Assembly: GCA_013396995.1 (NCBI GenBank)
Contig: VWZP01004506.1
Span: forward strand, 2,518,972 to 2,582,971
Source: Dicaeum eximium
Taxonomy: Eukaryota; Chordata; Aves; Passeriformes; Dicaeidae
Direction: 5' to 3'
DNA: 64,000 bases
Made by a program: the position numbers and the translations under genes. The notes beneath the pieces were generated by a model. It was not told the DNA's origin and did no database searches. It saw nothing but the letters and a program-made list of their open reading frames with translations. Positions 36,501 through 49,125 of the stretch are shown one piece after another (within the stretch, counting starts at the first letter, position 1; every line of letters begins with the position of its first letter).

Positions 36501-39500
36501 CACTGTGTTCATCCCACCACAGTTTCCACTGACACAAATTGTTCTTGAATTGCTGCAAAGCCTCTGAGAAAAAACTTAATGTAGGGCCCATAAATGCTGC
36601 AGAGAGCTCTGACTCTGAAATGTAGGGGGTGGTGAAAAGGTTTCTGTTTCAGGAAGTCTAAACAAGGGTGGCAACTGCATCATTTCTGCTGATGGTAACA
36701 GTTTGCCTCCTTTACAGCTGTTGCATAAAGAAAATATCTACTGCCCACTTTGCAGTGATTTGCCATTTTTACTGTGCCAAAGCAAGGTTTTATAAGTGTC
36801 TCTGTCTTTGCACATTAAATCCAGGGTGTGTAAGACAAAAAGAATGTGGGGCTGGTAAAAAAAGAAAAAAAAACACACAGGATTTCTTAAGGAAATTTTT
36901 CATTGTGTGGCAGAGAAAAGAGAACCAAAGGGTCTTTTATCTGTAAAAGGACAGAATTTGAGAAGCAAATTTTAGGCAGAAAAGTCTAATGTTTTTTCTA
37001 CTTCCTTTGGCCTCAGGAAATGGAGAATCACTTTAAAGATTAATTGTGAGAGAACCCTTGAATTTCTTTTCCCATTTCCATTAAAAAGGGTGCTCACTCA
37101 TAGATATTTCAAATAAAAGCAACACTTTTGAGCAGCACTCAGTCAAAGAAATCAAGGGTTGGCTCAAAGAGGAAGGTTAATCAGTAGATAGAGTGTTAAC
37201 ACAGAATTTACAAAACCTATTGCAGAACAGGGAGTTGAATACAAGCTTCCTATATGACCTTAAATTACATCACCTTTCTCTACCTTGCCTTTGTTTTTCA
37301 CATGTACTTGAGGTGTTCCCATAGTCCAGTAAAAGCAGGGACTGGACAGAGACATGGATTAAACAAAGCAAACTTCAAAACCAAGTGCTAAACCAGCTTG
37401 GTTGTGATGAGGAAAAATTAAGTGGAAAAATAAGTGGATTATTTCAAGTTTCAGATCCTGTTATAAATAATTTGCAGCAGTCTTTGAATGAGCACCTTGC
37501 CTTGCACATTGAAAACATTTGTGGGGCCAGGCATTATCTAACAGAAGGTGGATGAGGTCTTCTTCAGTGAGGAAAGTTTCTTGGGGAAAATGAAGCCAAA
37601 GGTATGAAATAAGACGAAAAACAATCTAAGGTGACTTGTTAGATCTCAACTCAGTCAGGTTTGAAGTTGAACTAGTGCATATGCATCTCTGCACCATCAA
37701 AGCCTACTGAACCAGATTCCCCACCTTTGAATTTCACAAATACTTTAATCCAACAAATGTCATACTTGATTGCATACTCCTGTAGCCTTCTCCAGCTAGA
37801 AATCTGTGACTTGGCTCCAGTTAATCTATCTTTTTTCCTTCCTCAAATTGGTGTTACCTAGATGTTAGCTACAAAAGCCCCTTCCTGGCACAATTCTGTG
37901 TGTTTTAGTCCTATGCTCCAGTATGAATGAGATGTTTGATCTGTTAGGCATAAAAGACCTATCCCGCCAGAAAAAAATATCATTATCTGACACTGCACAA
38001 AATGCATGTCAAATTGCCCTTAAGTTTGACTCATTTAAGGCTTTTAATTTCTGAATGCAATTGTAAAAATGATAGCTTTGCTCCCATCTCAAGCTTTCAT
38101 TTCAAGCATCACACGGTTAAAAATCAGACAAACAAACATCGTCAACAAACACAGCTCCAATGGATCACAATTTTCACCTTCATCCAGTGACTGAACAGGT
38201 TTCTTCATTTGCACAGGACACAAGAATGGAAATTTTTTGAAAATGTTATAAATAGCATTTCTACTTAATCTGTTTTAATCTTGCTTTATTTTAGTAATCG
38301 ACTGTTTACTCCTCCTTGCACTGGCAAATCAGGAGCCCAAAATATATGTATTTATTTACATTATTTTTAAGTATCACAGATAAAAAAGCTTCTCCTCCCT
38401 TAATATACATTTAATAAATCCATTTTTCCATCAACAGCTTCTGCTTTGGCCTCTGTTAGAGACACCACCCTCTGCTCTGATGTAACACACTGCTCTCACA
38501 TGTTGATTTCCAGCCCAGCTCAGGCAATAGCAGTGATTGCTTTAGGAAGACAGACGGGCGGATCCCTACATTTGAGCTCATTTTCTGATTTCTTTCTATC
38601 AGTATCCCATAATCCTGCTTCATTTCCTGCTTTTGCTACCCATTACCAAATCACAGCTACTTGCAGGGCCTGACCATAAAACCTCACCTGCCCAGGGGGA
38701 TTCCTGCACCTCTCGGGAGCCTGGCACCTCTGTTTCTCTCCCTGCTGGTGTGAAGATTTTTTTACAGCCATGCGGATCAGGGCTGATGTGGGTGAACTCT
38801 GTGTTCTGTTCAACAGTGAGACCTCAGGCATGTTCACTAATACTCTGAAACAGCAAATTCATTTTCCAAAATAATATTGCATTAGGTCTGCAGATTGCAC
38901 TGATGCCACCAATACTTTCATCACTGAGTATTAAGATTTCTTTTTTTCCTTTAATCTTCGAAGATACAACTTTCCACCTGATAAAAATCAGCAAAGTATG
39001 TTGATAAGCACATCATCAGCTATGCCTTTAGATTAGGTTATATTTTATTTAGCATTATTAATTATTTCTCATTCCAATGAGTAATCAGCCAAGTGATTGC
39101 CTGCCCAAGCCATAAGCAGAACATCCACACATATTGTGTAACCTGCAACTGTGGTAACCTGAAGGATTCCTCACAGTATAAAGATTTGGATAGAAAACTT
39201 GATAAGCTGGGTAGGAATTTCTTCAGTAGCCACAGACATCTGTAGCCCAACTTCTGGACACCACGTGCAGGTTTAGGATGTAGAAGAACCAAAGCAGAAA
39301 GGAGATTGTATTGTCCTGACTACACTTTAACTTCAGTAGCCTTCATCCCTTCTGGGCAATAAAATGGTTGAGTTGAAGTACAGAGTGGGGCAGAAGAACC
39401 TAAAGCTGAGCACAAGAAGACAGGATCCATGCTAATATAAAGAGGTCCATCAAAGCAAAAAGACAAGAAGCTGTGGTCAAAGGAACTGCAAAACTATGTG

Positions 39501-39774
39501 CCAGCCAAACCTCCAGTGAGGAGAGCCTTATAAACACACAAAGACACCCAATATTTCTTCATCAATTTAAAGCCAGACTGGCCCATTAAAAGATTAAGCC
39601 TAGCCTCTTGGATGAGGCTCCATTAAACCACATACTACACTCTTGGGTTGAGGATAAGGGTTTAGGTTTGACTAAAGCTCATCTTGCAAAAATGCGTACA
39701 GGCCTGATTTGAAAACATCAATAAATGTAAGACCCAGTACTTTCCTTCAGGACTCTACCCCAGACTAAAAACAA

Positions 39775-39850
39775 ATTTTAAAAAACCCCAAAGCAAAACA
39801 AAACAAACAAAAAACCCAAATAAAACCTAAAACAAAACAAAATAAATAAG
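39775..39850. repeat. A-rich low-complexity stretch
   Basis: Runs such as AAAACAAAACAAACAAAAAA and AAACAAAACAAAATAAATAA. No element recognised at either end. Confidence 0.8.
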
Positions 39851-42029
39851 CCATTTTAGTGGCAAAATTTTCATTCTGTTCAGAGCCCTTGTTTCTGATT
39901 AAGTCTTTCTGTGATAGAGCAGAGTTCAACAACCAGTATTTTCTCTACTGAAAATATTTCTGTTTCACAGTGAAGTCATTCCTGTATCTTTCTTGCTATA
40001 TTAGGCAGATGAGTATCCTTAGGTGTCTCTCTGTTACTTCTGCTTAGAAGAAAGAGTTTGCTAACTAGATGGAAATTACAGCCCATTATTACAGTTTGCT
40101 CCTGAAAGTGAGTAAATTAAATCAATCAGTAAAACTGATGATTTTTTAAAGGTGAAAAGTGGCAAAAAAGAGACAAATTCTGATAAAAACATCAACAAAA
40201 AACATACAATGGGAAATTTCCTTGTGGACTGTAACTCAACCATCAGATGTGCCATCAGGGTAGGACAGTGGCTGGGCAAACAAAAGGGTCTGAACAGCCA
40301 CACAAGCCTGTGGGTTTGTAGCACTCACTCTGTGTGTGTGTGTTTCATATACATTTACTGCTTGACAGCAGCAATGATTCTCTCGATGTTGGTAATAACT
40401 GAATGGTTGTAGAGGGAAGATTCCAAAGCTGCAGTGACTATGAAAAAACTCACACAGGATCTTATTCAAACAGCCACAGGTTGAACCTCAGGTATTAAAG
40501 TCAGCGGTCTCTGTAAAAAGAAACAAGGTTGGAGTAGAGAACAGAGGCCAAGTTATTGATGGATATTTATTTACCTACAGATCAGATCTAATCATTTGGT
40601 TCTCCTGCACTGGTGGCCAAATTGCACCTCCCCACCAGAACCACACATGACTTTAGAAAGCAAACAAGGTAAGACCACATCTTCAGCTGCTGTAAATTAA
40701 AATTTATGATTAATGCCTACATCTCAAAGACTAGTGAGATGGCTGGAGCAGTTACTGCTCACAGGCATTGCCAGCCCTGCCACTGGGGCAGCCCAGCAAA
40801 ACTACCCACAGGCACTGTAGTCTACAGAAAGGCATGTGAAAGTAAACTTTGGGTTGGGCTTCGAGCTTTGTAGCTCAAGATCAGCTTCACCAGCATTTCA
40901 GCAAGATGCTGACCACCAGGAGAGAAATGGGGAGGACAGCTAGATGCAATAACTTCCTCAGTCATCTCAGTTCCATCTACCTGTGCTCATGAGCAACCTC
41001 CTCCCTTCAGGGACAAGAACAAATATCTTCAATGACATTTTTAGTTGAAGAGCAGGTGCTTGACAACAATTGTTTTACCTTTATCTATTATTTTAGCTGA
41101 ATGCTGAACTTGCAAGCCTAGCTCATCTCCTCAACAACCCAACTTTGTGCTTATTTTAAGCAAAGGATTGTTCTAACCAATATTTATTCTTTTGTTCACA
41201 AAATCATTTCATTTACTAAAACAAGCACAAGGACATGGTATCCTTTTCAGCCCTACTAACTATCAATATTTCCTATGCTTCAACAGATAATCACACACAA
41301 AAAATAAAAACCATTAAGGAATGCATTGATAGCCAAAGGATCATTTCTAGATTTACTTACTCAACACACAGGAACATGGAGACACTACCCTTTTCATTAA
41401 CTGAGGAGCCAGCTTGGAGATGGCACAGGGAGTTTCACAAGACTTCCTTTCTGACAGATGAAAGGCTGCAGATTATTCAGTAGTGAAGGTGAGCCAGGGG
41501 AAGACAGGAACATCCAGGATGACAAGGCTGTCCACACCCACGAGCAATTTTTAACCAGAGGACCGAGATACAAGCAAATACGTGACAGCTACATCTTTAA
41601 AACTATTTCTTTTAGATGTTCAAGGACAAAACTGGAAAGGCTGCAGAGGAAAATTTGCAAGGAGCTCATTTGAAAAGCCACCACCAAAGGGCTGACATTT
41701 CAATAGAGAGATGGAATGGGGCTGGCCCAAGTACTTTCAGCTGGAGTGGAGTCAAGACCCTGCACACTTAAGGAAAAGTTTCTTGAGGTATTTGAGGACA
41801 TTGAGTTTTTCTGTGTCTCCAATGCTGTGTGAGACATCAAGCACTATATTCTTTACTTGGAAAAAACCATTCATTTCATGGCAATAATGAATGTACAGTC
41901 AAAAATGCCTTCACTCCACCACACACATTCCTCCCCCTCCCTCATGCTAACCAGCAGGACTACAGGCAGGAACATATGCTCTTCCTTTCTCCCCCATCCG
42001 TCTTTCCCTCCTTTGGTGACAGCAGGTAC

Positions 42030-42353
42030 TTACACTGGCAGCTCTGGAGCAGTAAGCTTCACAGACATGCTTGGCTCATACCACAAGTGGTTAACCAAGA
42101 CATCAATAAACTCCTCAGCAGAGGACTCCAGGGACTCACCTCCTCCGAGTTCTCCCTCGCGGCTGGGTTCCAGCAACGTGCAGCCGGCTTCTGGCTCCAG
42201 CTCTGCCAGGAGATGGCTGGAGCCCTGCACCCCATTCCCTGGCTCCCTGCAGGCTGCACACAGAGGGTTTGGCTCAGGGACCCCAGCACATGTTGCCTCC
42301 TCCTCCTCGTTTGCTTTGGCCACTCTCAGACAGCTGGCCTGAATCTTCCCCGG
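42030..42353 (-). other. Candidate exon with two alternative donors, unrecognised
   Basis: The minus strand is open between a TGA at 42356-42354 and a TAA at 42032-42030. The translated segment contains VAKANEEEEATCAGVPEPN, LAELEPEAGCTLLEPSREG and then ESLESSAEEFIDVLVNHLW, YEPSMSVKLTAPELPV. The acidic, low-complexity first half and the hydrophobic-patterned second half look like a real protein tail. Two good donors lie on the same strand: GAGGAG|GTGAGT (GT at 42139-42138) and CCAGT|GTAAGTAC (GT at 42033-42032). A pyrimidine-rich stretch ending in AACAG (around 42361) could be an acceptor, but the frame it opens does not match well. No family recognised. The plus strand is also open here, so GC content may explain part of the signal. 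Confidence 0.25.
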
Positions 42354-43291
42354 TCACTGTTGCAATAATGGTTTGAGGAGAGCAGGGTCAAGGCAGGCCA
42401 GGAGACCTGGATGACTCTGGCAGGAATAATAAGGGATTTGTTCGGCCAACAACAGGCAGCAGGTTTGACTCTTTTCCCAGGACCAGGGACATAGTAGAAA
42501 AGGTCTGAGGTTTTGACTACAGGGCTACAGCAGGCAATTCAAAACCTCTTCCTGTAGATGCACATTTTATGGGCCAAAACAAGTCCATATAAAAGAAGTT
42601 TCTGCCAGAAGCATTTCTTCCAGGTCTCCAAAGCAGAATAAACAAAGAACTTCTGTGAGGGGATAAGGACATGCTTACAACAGTTTGGATCAATTTTGCA
42701 GCATTGCCTGAGATCCCAGAGCCCTGCAGGAATTTGGTACACAGCAAAAGCTCCAGGGGTGAACCTGGCCACCAGCCAACCCAAAAGGAACAAGGCAGGG
42801 GTTGTGCACCAATGGGGTCAATGTCCCATCATGGAACCAGACGAGCCCCTACCCTCTTGGTTGCACTCCAGTGTGAATCCAGTCCCTTTGGAGACCTATG
42901 AGCAAGGATGACTGATACCCCAGAACACAGCATACTGAGATAACTGGGGAGCTAAACCCTCCCATCCACTCCCCTGTAAGCATGACTACTGACTCCCAGA
43001 GATGGAGGAATTCTCTTCTCTCCCTCCTGGCCAGTGTGTCCCAGCCTCCTCTCAGTGTCCCCCTCCTGCAGTTTGGGAGCACACTAGACCAGTGCAGAGG
43101 TCACTTCACGGAGCTGAAGTGCTGAGCATCTCAGAACAGAGAGCCAACCCAGCTCCCAGGGAAGCCTCCTCCTAGAACGTCAAGTAAGGTTTCAGTAGCT
43201 GGAGTGGAAATGTGATAAACTTGACCTTGAAACAAGATGCCATTTCCTGGGGGTAAGAATGATTAAACACCAAGACAGTTTGCCAAGTGAG

Positions 43292-43538
43292 AGGAGGAAT
43301 CACTTAGATCCTTTACAAGAAGATTAGATCTCTTTATCAAACCTATGACTTAATCCCATTTCTGGGGAGAAGTTCTACAGTCTACCTGAGCCAGAGGGGA
43401 AAGGGGAGTGAAATTTGCTAATCACCGTCTCCTTCTTAACCTGGAGTCCAAGTGTCTCTGAACATACCATAACTAATGACAGTCAAGGTGCAAGAAGATC
43501 AGAAGATTTATTCCTTCCTACAGCACACCCTGCTTAAA

Positions 43539-43598
<60 letters not shown>

Positions 43599-43618
43599 CA
43601 CCAGAAAAAAAAAAAAAA
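43292..43618 (+). mobile_element. Possible poly(A)-tailed retro-insertion (about 327 bp)
   Basis: A 57-base pure A run (43540-43596), then CCCACCAG, then A14 (43605-43618), follows about 250 bases of unrecognised sequence. The octamer CAAGTGAG occurs immediately after the tail (43619-43626) and again at 43284-43291, where a target-site duplication would be expected. No AATAAA precedes the tail, and I do not recognise the body as any mRNA or SINE. Bird CR1 does not make poly(A)-tailed copies, so such an insertion would be uncommon. The direct repeat may be chance. Confidence 0.25.
43540..43618. repeat. Long poly(A) tract, A57 + CCCACCAG + A14
   Basis: The longest homopolymer in the window. 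A pure run of 57 is fragile in assemblies, so its exact length is uncertain. Confidence 0.9.
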
Positions 43619-46178
43619 CAAGTGAGGAGATGGGAGAATGTTGGAGGACCTATGGATTGTTTTATTATTTATGTTCCTCTAATCATACATGTGAGATTTC
43701 ACAAGTCAGATAATTTGACTAGTAGCATCAGAAGACACTTTTCCTTCGAGTCTCCTATGGATGTGAAGTCACCCTTGAGTGCACATAATCTGATTTCCAA
43801 GCACTGCATCTCCTAATCCTGACATAACTGGTAGCTTTCCCCAGTAAACTACACTGGCCTTCTGGGTCCCACTGCCAGACTGTGGTCAGGTCACCCTGCT
43901 GCCAGTGTCCAGGATGAGACATGAGGTGAGCAAGTGAGAGACTCTCCCCAATAATTCATGAGACTTGACAAGTCTAAATGTAGCCAAGTAGGTTTTAGAC
44001 CTTCCAGAAATTGCCTTCCAGCAAGCTGATTTCCATCAGAGGTGACACAGCTGATCTCTTCTCTCCTATGCCCTTCAGGGAAGAGAAGTAGAAACAGAGC
44101 TTGGTCTACAGGGTAGTTCATGTCATGGCTAACAGCTCCTACTGCTTTTGGCCCCTCTGTCCCATGCCTGGCCCTCTTTGCCAAAACCACATCAGCTCAT
44201 ACACCAAAGAAGACTGAAAATGAAGACAGAAGAGGCAAATTAGAAATTTCCTAGTCAGTAATCCCTGCAAGAATCATTCTTTTTCACGCAGCATAAAATT
44301 TTCTAAAACTCTAAATCCTGTAATATATCAGACTAGTAGTTGATTATGTTTGTAGCATGGCTACAGCACTATCCATACCAGCACTAATCTCACTATGTAT
44401 GGTTCACAGATTTTAAGGTCAGATGTTTGGGATCATCCAGGCAGGATAACACAAACTGCTGAATTTCTGCCAGAATTTCACCCACATCAATCCCATACAT
44501 TCACTTCAGCAGATTGCTTGGGAAGCACCTTCTTTGAGCTCAGTGAGACCTTTGATTTATACACAGATGGCTCCTTTCTATTGCCTTTGAAAACAGTGGC
44601 TAAGGTTAGAGGAAAACAGGAGACAACAACAACAGAACCATCTCCATCAATGCAACTCCCCACTCCAGAAAGTTAGGGAGGAATTCTGAGTAATTTGCAC
44701 CAGAGACAGTCATATTTTCTGCAAACTGCCATGAAGTGGAAAATACCAGGTGACAGCTCCATGCTGGAGATGCTTCAGCACCCAGTGGGCTTATATAAAA
44801 AGCCATAATACATATAAAGGTCTAATGTGCCTTCAAAATTACCTCATCTTTTATTTAGAGATTATTTTACCCTTGTCTTCCTTTATCGCTCTTTATAGGA
44901 GTGAAGTGGGGAGGCTGGACAAAATTGAGGCAATTTAGGTTAGTAAGTGGAACTAGAGTTCATGGTCAAAATTAGGCTCTGGAGGAAGAATTCCTTGTCA
45001 CCACCCCTACAGCCAACCCACCTCTGCCTTGCAGTCAGCTCTGTTTAAATGCTTTTTCCCAGCTCAAGCCCCCACCCTCTGCTTGGTGATAAGGCTGTCT
45101 AGTAAAGGAGGAAAACACAAACAGAAAGCTATGGAGGACAGCTGGATGAGGGATAAAAATAGCAGCAGGGCTTTTTATAGTGGCATCCTTTGTACCCATT
45201 ACAGTGAAAATTCTGGCAGCATTTCCATTTCATGGGATTGGTATCTCCAAGGGGGAAAACACGTATATGCCCTTTTCCAAGGAAAAAAAAAAAAAGGCAA
45301 TAGGCTGAGTTTTGGCCATGTCAGTGACAGGAGTTAGAAAACAGCTAGAACTGCTGACATACAACACACAGGAAAACAGTGTAAAACCCCTCCTGGAGCA
45401 CAGGATGATGGAGGATGCAGGAGAGAAGTCCCAGCTCCAGCCTGCTTAGCAGCCTGAGCTCACACGTGTCCCGATCTTTTTGTTGTCCCCCCTCCACCCC
45501 TTGCCTATTTTGAGGCTCTTTGGAGCAGGCTGCCTCTATCTGTGTAGCACCTGGAAGACTGATTATGATCTCTAGGCTCTACTGTAACATAAATAGTGAG
45601 ATTCCAGTTGGCTCCAAGCTCCACATAGCTCACCAACTACTAACAAGTTAAAAGTTCTTACTTGGGGAAAAAAAAGAGAAAGAAAAATGAGCTATTAATT
45701 TTAAAATTAGTATCAGTAGCAAATCTGCAGCTTATATTTTCCCATTTAAAACATAAATAGTGCTGAAGAGCAAGATGGAGTATTCAAGAAAAGAAATTAC
45801 ATTAGTTTTTCTTCCTCTCCAAAAAATTCTTTGTATCTCTCCTATACTTGCCGGTATAAATTATCTCTAAACCTACTTGGGTTAAGACAACATTTGCACA
45901 GAGATTTATTGTCTCCTAATGGTGTGCTGTAGCCTTCTAGTGAAGTTGGTAACACTGGGTATCTTCCAAGACCAAATCCCAAACCCTTGTCTGCAATTCT
46001 CACTCTGCTCCAACATTTCTATTGTATTCTGTTCCTCTGAAGGTCTTTTCCAACAACTGTTTTAATGTATTCTGCCAGTGATATCATTGATGCTCCCCCC
46101 ATCATCTGGTCAGATTTGGAAAACTTTCTGCAAGCTGCTGAGCAAGCAGGCTTTGCTGGCTCCTGCTTCCTAAATTAC

Positions 46179-46199
46179 AAAAAAAAAAAAAAAAAAAAA
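46179..46199. repeat. Poly(A) tract, A21
   Basis: Uninterrupted A run followed by CCCCAACAACTC. No flanking direct repeat noticed. Confidence 0.9.
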
Positions 46200-48532
46200 C
46201 CCCAACAACTCTAGATCCAGACATCCTCTAAGATCTGACTGTCAGGAGAAGAGAATTATGAAGTGAATTCAGCCCCCAAAATTTCAATCAGGATGTAACT
46301 TAAATGCAAACATTTGGCTTTCAGGCTTATGATATTCCTAAGTGGCACCAAATCAAATGTTTTATGAAGCTGACTGAGAATTGAATTAGTCCCTTCAGGT
46401 AGATGTTCTTCTCTTTACTTTAGAGGGTGATACTGACGTAGCTTCACTCAGTAACTAATCAATAATTTAATTTTGATCCCTAACTAAATGAAGCTCGATA
46501 CATATCAGACACTTTTAAATTGGGTTTAATTAGTGTTTATGCATGTATTCCAGGGCTCTGATTCACAAACTGTGGTACCTCCACAACGAATCTTGTCTTT
46601 CTGCTAGAAGATTCTTACCCATGCCCATGTCAGAGGCAGCAGATAGTCCTGAGACAGGCAGGGTTTGGGTGCCCTCATCCTAACGGGAAGTAATTTCATA
46701 AACCTTATCACGGTGCTGGTGTTCAAAGGGCGCGAGGTAGGTGAGGTGGAGGGGGAGAAAGGGACATCAAAGCAGCAGCTGGGGAGGGGCCTGGCTTTGA
46801 ATTTCCAACTGTGGGTTAGAAGCAGCTCAGGAACAGCTGATGAGAGTGATGAGCAGCACAGAAAGACGTCAGCACGGGGAGAGATGGAAGAGATTGCATC
46901 TGTTTCCTTCAGAGACTGTGCAAACAGGGAGGGACATGGTGCCAGCCTGGTGTAAAAATTAATGGTCTAGAGGAGTTATGTCTGCCAACACACAGGAGCT
47001 CCTAGCACACCAGAGGCAATTGCAGTTCAGCACATGGATATTTTAAGAGTAAAACCACCTGCAGGTCTCATTCTTACCATTGGGCAACACCAGAACAGCA
47101 GAAAAGAAGCAGAGCCATGAAGACAGCTTTCAGCTGGTCTTGTAGAGAAGAGTGCCCTGCTCTATGAAGAAGGAAGGCTTAATTCCCTAAGTACAAGCCA
47201 TGCCATGCCTCTCACCCTTGGGCTGGAGCAGGTCCTGGCCTGCTCCGTGTGCCAGCAGAGGCACGGCCAATCAGGTGAAGAAATTAGCTGGAATCCAAAA
47301 GGTGCAAGATCCTTATCAGAACCCAGCATTGCACTCAATGGGAAAGGAAAACACATAAGCAGAAGCCAACCACGTGTTGGTAGAGATCACATAGAAATAC
47401 TCTAGGGATATGCTATTCCTGACCCTTCCCTACTCTTCTTCCAAAGTCACTGATACCAAGGTTTGGCTGATCATTGGGCTGTCACTGTGATTCTCAGGCT
47501 TTGGTATCCCAAAACTGATGTTAACAACGACCACTACCTCCCAGTGGAAATGATCACAACCCCACCAGCTGAAGAGCTCCATCACCTTACAGCTTTCCTG
47601 GATGTAAACACACATAGTGCACCCTGGACTGGGAAAACCACATCCCATGGGCAAGGGAAGATGCACTCCCAAACATGCAGTTTCGCCAGCATAACCACAT
47701 TGGCCCTTAGGATGTCTGCCTGGAAAGTTGTGGTGCTGGAAGTCCATGCTTCTTCATGCCTTGACATAATAAGGGTGTGCATTTATCTATCATTATTCAT
47801 TTCAAATAAATATCAATATTTTTCCCCTGGGCTCTCCTTTCTTGTTTTGTCAAGAGCAATGATTGTATCATAGCCAACATTATGATGCAAAATTAGAGGG
47901 AAGAAAAAGCCTTAGAAAGGTGGCATCATCTGAATAGATGTGATGGCTGCTTGCATTAGCTCAAATATCTTTCTCCCTGAAGTCTGACCCTAGGTGTAAA
48001 TCAGAGAGGCCTGACGGAACATAAAAAGAAGTACTATCCTGTGACCCAGTTTTCATAGAGAGCAGTGTGTATAATTATTTTGGCCACCTGCAGCTGATAA
48101 ACCAATCCCATATGACGTTAAAAATTACCCAGGCATTTACTGGTGAGACAGCAGTATGCTGGAAACCTGCACAGCAAACCTGCTCAGCCACACTCTGCTG
48201 CAGGGAGGTGTGGTGAGGCATGAGCCAGGACTGAGACAGATCTGCTGGCAGATATCCTCAGCACACAGAAAGCTCTACAGAATTCTGCTTAGGTGGTTTA
48301 TGACATTCAGGAATGGTGAAAATAAAAAATAAGTGATATCACAAATACCTTATTTTCTGAGAGGATAAGAACTGCACAAGGGCTGTCCGTATGGTGCTCC
48401 AGCCTGCAGGAATATCAGTAGTTTTCAGCAGTAAATAAAGCACTCTTGGAACTACTGCATTGCTGCAGGAAAACCACTCCCTGTGGGAAAAGTTATGCTA
48501 CTAAAAGTGCAATTCTTTTTTCTTTAAATCAG

Positions 48533-48770
48533 TGCGAATATTTTCCGCCAGAAAAGCAGTGACAGTGAGAGTGCCCCTTCCACAGGCCCCAGCAGATGTC
48601 GGTGTGCTGGCAGAAGTCCTCAGCAGGGACTGGGAGGAATTTGCTGAGAGAGCATCCTCCGTGCCTGTGCTGATGACGCCGCTCCCGGACATCGCCGGGC
48701 TGCGATCGGGAATTGCTGGGATGAGCTCCGGCATCCAGGCTCACACCGCGTCCTTTCCCCGCAGATGAGG
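48533..48770 (+). other. Candidate exon with a CpG-rich core, unrecognised
   Basis: A good acceptor (TTCTTTTTTCTTTAAATCAG, ending at 48532) is followed by an open frame reading RIFSARKAVTVRVPLPQA, then VGVLAEVLSRDWEEFAER, then VPVLMTPLPDIAGLRSG, to a stop at about 48768. The middle (48655-48765) carries roughly a dozen CpG in 110 bases, far above its surroundings. A second acceptor-like TCCTTTCCCCGCAG ends at 48765, directly before ATGAGGCTGGTGCTGCTGGC. No matching donor was identified, and the minus strand is also open (48529-48912). I recognise no domain. Confidence 0.2.
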
Positions 48771-49076
48771 CTGGTGCTGCTGGCAGCAGAGCAGCACAGG
48801 TTGGGCACTCAGGTGTGAACGTGACCTCCAGGTGTTCAGTGGGTTCTGCAGCCCTGGGAAAAACGTTCTTGAAAAATCCAGCATGATGCAAATCTAGCCC
48901 CTCACAAACCACTTACTCATCACCCCCTTCTGAGAAGAACTAGAAGAATTATTACTAAATATGAAAACATAATTTTGGGCAGAGTGCATAACCTTCTTAG
49001 ACCACCAAGCTGGGGTATGAGAGACAAGGGTTTATATGCTTTCATTTTTCACAACTAAAACTAAAACATGTTTCTC

Positions 49077-49125
49077 TTTTTCTTTTCTTTTTTTTTCTTC
49101 TTTTTTTTTTTTTCTTTTTTTTTGG
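49077..49125. repeat. T-rich polypyrimidine tract
   Basis: About 49 bases of almost pure T with scattered C. It could serve as a plus-strand polypyrimidine tract but is not followed by an AG in a convincing context; the next bases are GGCACTTGATG. Confidence 0.9.

Noticed and set aside
40330..40343. (TG)7 dinucleotide run
   Set aside because: Too short to be treated as a microsatellite locus.
41829..42368. Two overlapping plus-strand frames (179 and 161 codons)
   Set aside because: They overlap each other and the better minus-strand candidate; composition looks like GC-driven open sequence.
44560..44574. YTDGS, resembling the retroviral/LINE RNase H motif
   Set aside because: A five-residue match without any flanking RNase H or pol similarity.
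47430..47873. Opposing open frames of 105 and 136 codons
   Set aside because: Both strands open over the same bases, no domain, no supporting splice sites.
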